Below are positions 6,822-10,704 of a DNA stretch of 10,704 bases, one piece after another. This DNA is from a bacterium. GTDB lineage: Bacteria; Krumholzibacteriota; Krumholzibacteriia; Krumholzibacteriales; WJIX01. The position numbers and the translations under genes were made by a program. Below the pieces are notes generated by a model, which made no database searches, was not told where the DNA came from, and saw only the letters and a list, made by a program, of their open reading frames with translations. Position 1 is the first letter of the stretch, and every line of letters starts with the position of its first letter. The stretch covers positions 1-10,704 of the forward strand of contig JAGHBT010000182.1 in NCBI GenBank assembly GCA_021160845.1, read 5' to 3'.

Positions 6822-7454
6822 TCAGCGAAGTTTATCTATTTCACTGATCTGCTCACCTGTAAGTTCATTGGCGTCACCGAGCAATTCTGTGATGAGGGTC
6901 GCTTTGGCCGCCGCTTCCAGCACTTCAATTTTGTTAAAGGCATCCTCGAGGGAAAGCCCAAGGCATACGGGGCCATGATTTTCCATTAGCAGCACATCCG
7001 TATTTGTGGCTGCCTCAGATACTGCCAGGGCTAATTTTTCGGACCCCATAAGGGCATAGGGAACCCTGGCTATTTCTCCCAGGATAAATCGTGATTCGCC
7101 GGTGAGATTACTTTTTGTCTTTCTGCCTGTAGCTGACAGGGTGGTTGTCCATGGGGGATGAGCGTGAATTATTGCTTTGATATCTCCACGGCGTTTGTAA
7201 ATTAGCAGATGAAGGTATGTCTCCATGCTTGGCTTCTGGTGTGAAGAAAGGTTTTCGCCATCTGTGGAAATCTCGCATATGGTTTCAGCCGTGAGTCTTC
7301 CTTTGTCGTCTCCGGATGGAGTAATAAGGATTGAACCGTTAGTTATCCTAAGACTTATATTGCCCCCGGATGTTGTAGTAAGTCCGCGGGAATATAGACG
7401 TTTCATAAAATACGCGATTTCCTCTTTTTTTCTTTCCGTCATATTATCCGCCAT
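6822..7454 (-). CDS. Class II aldolase/adducin-family protein (FucA-like)
   Basis: A 210-residue cytosolic enzyme, similar in length to E. coli L-fuculose-1-phosphate aldolase (215). Conserved elements appear in family order: SGGNIS at 29-34 and TPSG at 45-48 (phosphate-binding loops in FucA), catalytic Glu78 in PSMETYLH, zinc ligands His97 and His99 in HAHPP, and His160 in ENHG. The active site therefore looks intact. Family members cleave or epimerise sugar phosphates (fuculose-1-P, rhamnulose-1-P, ribulose-5-P, methylthioribulose-1-P). The substrate cannot be read from the sequence, and no sugar kinase or isomerase gene is adjacent. The ATG at 7454 lacks a clear Shine-Dalgarno. An ATG four codons on (7440-7442) has GGCGGA just before it and could be the true start. 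It is a single gene, divergent from the Memo-like gene. Confidence 0.92.
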   Translation of the reverse strand: MADNMTERKKEEIAYFMKRLYSRGLTTTSGGNISLRITNGSILITPSGDDKGRLTAETICEISTDGENLSSHQKPSMETYLHLLIYKRRGDIKAIIHAHPPWTTTLSATGRKTKSNLTGESRFILGEIARVPYALMGSEKLALAVSEAATNTDVLLMENHGPVCLGLSLEDAFNKIEVLEAAAKATLITELLGDANELTGEQISEIDKLR

Positions 7455-7679
7455 TTTGAAAGAGTTATTCTATACGCTGCTTTCAGATACGATTTTACCA
7501 TAATTGTTCATTACAATCATATAAATAAACAGAGCAAAAGAAAAGGCGGAAAGAAATAGAGATGGAATATTAGTACCTGTAAGTCTGGTGTGTGATTTCT
7601 GTTCTGAACCCAGGGGGCTGGATGTTTAAAAGGGAATATAGACTGATTCGTAAAAATCCGGTATTATTTTTCTTTATAC

Positions 7680-7686
7680 AAGGAGG
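7680..7686 (+). promoter_or_regulatory. Ribosome binding site deciding the Memo-like start
   Basis: AAGGAGG, a near-perfect Shine-Dalgarno, lies 7 bases before the ATG at 7694. The frame stays open upstream to a GTG at 7592, but that start would put 34 charged residues before the signal peptide. Confidence 0.85.
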
Positions 7687-7693
7687 TTTTGAA

Positions 7694-8839
7694 ATGAAGG
7701 TTTTAATAATTACCTTGAGTACTTTATTGTTAATTGTGTCGACATCAGCTCAGTCATTCGAAGCGCGGGACTATTTGCCAGAGGTGCGGATGTCTCTGGA
7801 TACTATCGGCTATGCTACCACTCCTTCACAAATGGAAGCGATTATAAATTTATGTGATTCAATGGAAAACACGCGGTATTTGGAAAATGAGCAGGCACAT
7901 TCCGTAATGTCAGAAAGGAATTTGATAGCGGCAATTTGCCCTCATGATGATTATCTGTACGCCGGGCCGGTTTACATTCATGTTATGAGGGAAATAAAGG
8001 CTCCGTTGATTATAATGTTCGGTGTTTCTCACCATGCCAGGCACATGGGGATAGAGGGAAAACTTATCTTTGATGATTTTAAGTTCTGGAAGGGGCCCTA
8101 TGGAAAGCTACAAATTTCCGGGCTCAGAGAAGATATTATAGAGGCTCTCCCTCGAGAATATGTGCTTGTTGATAGTGATATCCACGCGAAGGAGCATTCT
8201 CTAGAAGCCTTTCTGCCCTTTTTGCAGTATCAGGAATTTAAGGAGAAAAACAAAAACTTGGACAGGGAATGGGTCTCTTCCCTGAGGATTCTCCCGATTC
8301 TTGTAACAAGATTCAAAGGGGAGTCGCAGGGGAAAGTGGCAGATACACTTGCAGCCGTATTGAAGAAAGAGTTGCAGGATAGAAATTGGGTAATGGGCAA
8401 AGATGTGCAGATTCTTATTTCCGCTGATTGTGTACATTATGGAGACGAAAAATGGGGTGGGCGGAATTACGCCCCGTTTGGAACAGACAGAGAGGGATAT
8501 GAAAAGGCGCTTGAGCAGGAAATGAAAATAATTAATTCATCTTTGACGGGGCGGATAGTTGCCGGACGCATAAATCATTTTAGATACCTGGTTGAGAGAG
8601 ATGATCTGGAGTGGCCATACAAGATACCCTGGTGTGGCGTTTATTCAATTCCGTTCGGGTTGAGCGCTCTTGGCAAGCTGTGTAAACTTGTCGGCCGTGA
8701 ACCCCCGGAAGGCATTTTATTGAAATATGGAACCACTTTGGACCCGGGCCGGCTTAATATTGGTACTAAAGGGCTTGGAGTCACCAACATTAATACACTT
8801 CATCATTGGGTTGGACATGTGGCTATAGGGTACTGGTGA
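7694..8839 (+). CDS. Secreted Memo / AmmeMemoRadiSam system protein B-like protein
   Basis: A 381-residue protein beginning with a Sec signal peptide (KVLIITLSTLLLIVSTSA, likely cut after Ala19), so it acts outside the cytoplasm, probably in the periplasm. The mature part matches the Memo family in order: CPHDDYLYAGPVY at 82-94 (compare PHAGYxYSG), FGVSHHARHMG at 109-119 (compare GPSHH), KEHSLEAFLPFLQ at 166-178, PILVTRF at 201-207 and SADCVHYG at 243-250 (compare SSDxxHYG). A WCG follows at 313-315, and WVGHVAIGYW at the C terminus resembles the family's closing strand. Memo proteins share the fold of class III extradiol dioxygenases; the conserved His and Cys residues (here H84, H113/H114, H168, C246, H248) are candidate metal ligands. 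The biochemical role of bacterial members is unsettled. No AMMECR1 or radical SAM partner gene is present nearby, and members of this family usually lack a signal peptide. Confidence 0.88.
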   Translation: MKVLIITLSTLLLIVSTSAQSFEARDYLPEVRMSLDTIGYATTPSQMEAIINLCDSMENTRYLENEQAHSVMSERNLIAAICPHDDYLYAGPVYIHVMREIKAPLIIMFGVSHHARHMGIEGKLIFDDFKFWKGPYGKLQISGLREDIIEALPREYVLVDSDIHAKEHSLEAFLPFLQYQEFKEKNKNLDREWVSSLRILPILVTRFKGESQGKVADTLAAVLKKELQDRNWVMGKDVQILISADCVHYGDEKWGGRNYAPFGTDREGYEKALEQEMKIINSSLTGRIVAGRINHFRYLVERDDLEWPYKIPWCGVYSIPFGLSALGKLCKLVGREPPEGILLKYGTTLDPGRLNIGTKGLGVTNINTLHHWVGHVAIGYW

Positions 8840-8850
8840 ATTTTCTAAAA

Positions 8851-8883
8851 AGCAATGTAACGATGAGCGTTAGCGTTGTTGCT
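8851..8883 (-). terminator. Possible hairpin terminator between the Memo-like and DUF192 genes
   Basis: AGCAA...AACG at 8851-8862 can pair with CGTTGTTGCT at 8874-8883, with a two-base bulge and an 11-base loop. Read on the minus strand the stem is followed by TTTTTAG, so it could end transcription of the DUF192 operon. The plus strand has no T-run after it. The stem is imperfect, so this is tentative. Confidence 0.35.
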
Positions 8884-8985
8884 TAGTGCGATTTGAATAA
8901 AGAGTGTTGTATTACCGCTTAATTATTATTGTGGATAGCATCAATGCTGGATTATGCGGATGCGGGATTTTCTGGAATAATAGGA

Positions 8986-9333
8986 TTAACCCGGGTTCAG
9001 TTCTATTGTATCCCCCGTGTGTGAATTGGTTTCAGTCAATGTGTTTGGAGGCAGTTCCAGAGCGCCTATAGCCCCGGATGTTGATTCGGCAAAACAGCCC
9101 GGAGGGAAGTTTCTAAGCATCTTAACGATTTTCCTGTCTTTGTTGATAAAGATTATATCAACAGGTTTTTTCATGCCGACAGTATAAATCCCGCTGCAGG
9201 GAAATAACCACAGGGCACAGCTGTTTGGTATCCCATGTTTATTTATATGCCGAAGGATTTTTTGGAAGTTGGAACTTAATGTAAGCAGAGTATCCCCGAG
9301 TATGGCATGTCGTGTTATATTCCAGGCTGACAT
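8986..9333 (-). CDS. DUF192 family protein
   Basis: A 115-residue protein of the DUF192 family, recognised by the central block LWLFPCSGIYTVGMKKPVDI at 41-60 followed by IFINKDRKIVK. A second block lies at 80-97 (AESTSGAIGALELPPNT), and the protein ends with an xTGDTIEL strand. The length is typical of members without a signal peptide. The biochemical function of the family is unknown. AAAGGAG at 9339-9345 gives a strong ribosome binding site before the ATG at 9333. That site overlaps the stop codon of the upstream membrane-protein gene (gap of 10 bases), so the two are one operon. DUF192 genes are often seen near Tad/type IV pilus and secretion genes (from memory), which fits the prepilin-peptidase-like look of the neighbour. 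Confidence 0.87.
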   Translation of the reverse strand: MSAWNITRHAILGDTLLTLSSNFQKILRHINKHGIPNSCALWLFPCSGIYTVGMKKPVDIIFINKDRKIVKMLRNFPPGCFAESTSGAIGALELPPNTLTETNSHTGDTIELNPG

Positions 9334-9343
9334 TCAATCTCCT

Positions 9344-9943
9344 TTATATAAACATCCCGGTTATTATCACGGCGAGAGTTGACATCGCCAGTATTGTCTT
9401 CCATGGCCCGGTTCTAAGTTGGGGTGATTTTCGCTCTGTTTCTAATGATTGCGAGCTGTTACCATAATTATTTTCTTCGTTCATTCTATTTGCTTCTATT
9501 CGGGCGAGTTGAGATTTAAGGTTTTCTTCCCCAAGGCTTGTGGGCTGGATTGGAACCATCATTTGTTGAATATTTGAAAATACCAATTGTTGTGATTTAA
9601 AAAGCCTGGAGAGGGCGAGAAAGAAAAAGAGAATTGTAAAAACAAGTATTGATCCCAAAGGCCCTGTAATTGCTCCTGCTACAGTTGAATAAACAAATCT
9701 TGATTTTGTTGTTTTTCTGTTAAAATGTATAGGAATGGTTAGAAAAAAGGATATGACGATACCTGAGACTGAGAAATACAGGCCGTTTATTCCATCTCTA
9801 AATGTGTGAACCGATATGGACATTATCGCTACAACTATAATTGACGTAAGAAGATTTCTTTTTGAGTTACTTGTCAGAATAACAAGAATAAAGAGTACCG
9901 CCAGAAGTTTAAGAAACATTGTCTGAAGTTGATATATTTCCAC
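9344..9943 (-). CDS. Membrane protein resembling a prepilin peptidase (CpaA/TadV-like) without catalytic aspartates
   Basis: A 199-residue inner-membrane protein. Hydrophobic segments lie at about 8-25, 31-48, 53-73 and 84-114. A polar stretch of about 65 residues follows (115-180, rich in Gln, Asn and Glu, probably cytosolic), then a last hydrophobic segment at 181-199. The first 115 residues follow the outline of A24 prepilin peptidases such as CpaA: a polar loop after helix 1, a DGINGLYFSVSG helix start, a helix ending in IP, and an AGAITGP helix. However, the usual TDxxxxxIPN loop reads TSNSKRNLLT and the GxGDxK motif reads HFNRKTTKSRF. Neither catalytic Asp is present. It could be a pseudo-peptidase or an unrelated membrane protein. 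The start is a GTG at 9943 supported by AAGGAAGGG at 9950-9958. DUF192 follows 10 bases after its stop. Confidence 0.75.
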   Translation of the reverse strand: MEIYQLQTMFLKLLAVLFILVILTSNSKRNLLTSIIVVAIMSISVHTFRDGINGLYFSVSGIVISFFLTIPIHFNRKTTKSRFVYSTVAGAITGPLGSILVFTILFFFLALSRLFKSQQLVFSNIQQMMVPIQPTSLGEENLKSQLARIEANRMNEENNYGNSSQSLETERKSPQLRTGPWKTILAMSTLAVIITGMFI

Positions 9944-9949
9944 TATTTA

Positions 9950-9958
9950 CCCTTCCTT
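9950..9958 (-). promoter_or_regulatory. Ribosome binding site supporting a GTG start
   Basis: On the minus strand AAGGAAGGG stands 6 bases before the GTG at 9943. The next in-frame ATG (9917-9919) lacks such a site and would remove part of the N terminus, so the GTG is preferred. Confidence 0.6.
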
Positions 9959-10023
9959 TTTCACCCAACGCATTTCCTCTTCCAATGTAGAACAAGATAT
10001 ATTCCTTAAATTGGGTTTGAATT

Positions 10024-10078
10024 ACAAAGAAAAACCGAAGGCTTGCGTTATTGCATTGCGATCTTGTAATTTCTTTGT
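10024..10078. repeat. 9-base inverted repeat in the intergenic region
   Basis: The arms ACAAAGAAA (10024-10032) and TTTCTTTGT (10070-10078) are perfect complements. The 37-base interior contains no long further pairing that I can see. It could be an RNA stem, two half-sites or chance; it has no T-run and is not called a terminator. Confidence 0.3.
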
Positions 10079-10303
10079 TTATACGGGGTTATCTGTGCTC
10101 GTAAGAGTAACATTTTTCTCATGAAATCAAAATTGAAAATAAGCATGTTCTTGGAGCGGAAAAATATGGGGAATTTTTACCAAGGAATCTTTTTGAATTG
10201 CAGGTGATGGGAAATAGTACTCAGTTTTATATAGCACGTGGAAGGCCGTTTCTACCGATTGCTTAATAATGCCTTAAAAGGGGTAATTGTGGCGCGTCGC
10301 TTC

Positions 10304-10704
10304 TTATACCGGAATCTCTTCTTTTTCATCTGTTTCATAATATTTAAACATAGTTTTCTTTTTAAAGAGCAGGAAAGGCAATACAGATCCTAGAATAGCG
10401 GGGATAATATAGGAATGTCCGAACATTGCAGTGGCTAACAAAATTGAAGCTATTGGAATATTCAACGCGGAAGCAAGAATGCCCGATATGGAGCAGACAA
10501 GGATCGCGTAGTACGCGGCGGATCCGGGGTCAATGCCTGTAATGCTGCAGAGCAGCGCTCCGAATCCCGACCCGATAATCAAGAGAGGACCGGTTAACCC
10601 CCCGCTCATACCACTGCCTACTGTTAATGATGTTACTGCTATCTTCAATATCAGGAAACTGACAATGAGAAGAGGTATATTTCTAAAATAGAGAGAGGAT
10701 AGAG
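10304..10704 (-). CDS. CLC-family chloride channel/antiporter, C-terminal part (N-terminus outside window)
   Basis: The last 132 residues of a minus-strand membrane protein; the frame is open through the window edge at 10704, so an apparent TTG start at 10648 is internal. The visible part covers the second half of a CLC fold. FLILKIAVTSLTVGSGMSGG leads into the loop that carries the GxFxP anion-selectivity motif, here GLTGP, with Thr for Phe. Then come IIGSGFGALL, a helix with YYAILVCSISGILASALNIP, another with ASILLATAMFGHSYIIPAIL, and a short tail. There is no C-terminal CBS pair, so it is a short bacterial-type CLC. Such proteins move chloride, sometimes fluoride or nitrate, across the inner membrane in exchange for protons. 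The gating glutamate and the first motifs lie outside the window, so channel versus exchanger cannot be decided. Confidence 0.88.
   Translation of the reverse strand, partial: LSSLYFRNIPLLIVSFLILKIAVTSLTVGSGMSGGLTGPLLIIGSGFGALLCSITGIDPGSAAYYAILVCSISGILASALNIPIASILLATAMFGHSYIIPAILGSVLPFLLFKKKTMFKYYETDEKEEIPV

Larger units (their letters stand above)
9944..10303. other. Intergenic region, no gene seen
   Basis: A 360-base spacer between two minus-strand genes, so it should hold the promoter of the membrane-protein/DUF192 pair and the end of the CLC transcript. No coding frame with a ribosome binding site was found; the best short frame starts at 10121 and is only 28 codons. ACAAAGAAA at 10024-10032 and TTTCTTTGT at 10070-10078 form a 9-base inverted repeat with a 37-base loop. 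No clear promoter hexamer pair or T-tailed hairpin is visible. Confidence 0.55.

Noticed and set aside
7592..7693. N-terminal extension of the Memo-like protein from a GTG at 7592
   Set aside because: AAGGAGG directly precedes the ATG at 7694, and that start begins with a textbook signal peptide; the extension would bury it.
10121..10207. Short plus-strand frame of 28 codons in the right-hand spacer
   Set aside because: It has no ribosome binding site and no recognisable features.

Overview
The window is bacterial chromosomal DNA of moderate to low GC content. It has dense genes, short spacers, Shine-Dalgarno sites of the AGGAGG type, occasional TTG/GTG start candidates, one Sec signal peptide and several inner-membrane proteins. 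No rRNA, tRNA, phage, transposase or CRISPR array is visible. The gene set (multi-zinc-ribbon SPFH protein, CapK-type ligase, M50-CBS protease, DUF192, secreted Memo-like protein) suggests an uncultivated Gram-negative lineage, perhaps an FCB-type phylum. That placement is a guess and no marker gene here settles it.

Layout. From 1418 down to 1 on the minus strand lies a tight pair: an SPFH/band-7 protein with three C-terminal zinc ribbons, then a second zinc-ribbon protein cut by the window edge. A 446-base divergent spacer follows. From 1880 to 5302 on the plus strand are a CapK/PaaK-type adenylating enzyme with a PanD-like (aspartate 1-decarboxylase-like) domain fused to its C terminus, a free-standing PanD-like protein, and an M50 site-2 protease with two CBS domains. 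An orphan cytosolic PAS histidine kinase follows on the plus strand (to 6696). It converges on a minus-strand class II aldolase (6822-7454). A plus-strand Memo/AmmeMemoRadiSam-B-like protein with a signal peptide (7694-8839) is next. The right end is all minus strand: a DUF192 protein behind a membrane protein that looks like a prepilin peptidase without its catalytic aspartates, a 360-base spacer, and the C-terminal part of a CLC chloride channel/transporter that runs off the window.

The most unusual point is the PanD pair. The free protein keeps the Gly-Ser self-cleavage site that makes the pyruvoyl cofactor, but has Met and Leu at the positions of E. coli PanD Lys9 and His11. The domain fused to the ligase keeps that Lys and His, but has Asp-Cys in place of Gly-Ser. 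Since PanD active sites form between neighbouring subunits, the two could complement each other in a mixed oligomer, making a ligase-decarboxylase complex with an unknown product. Alternatively both have lost catalysis and serve as scaffold. The sequence shows the residue pattern; the complex is inference.
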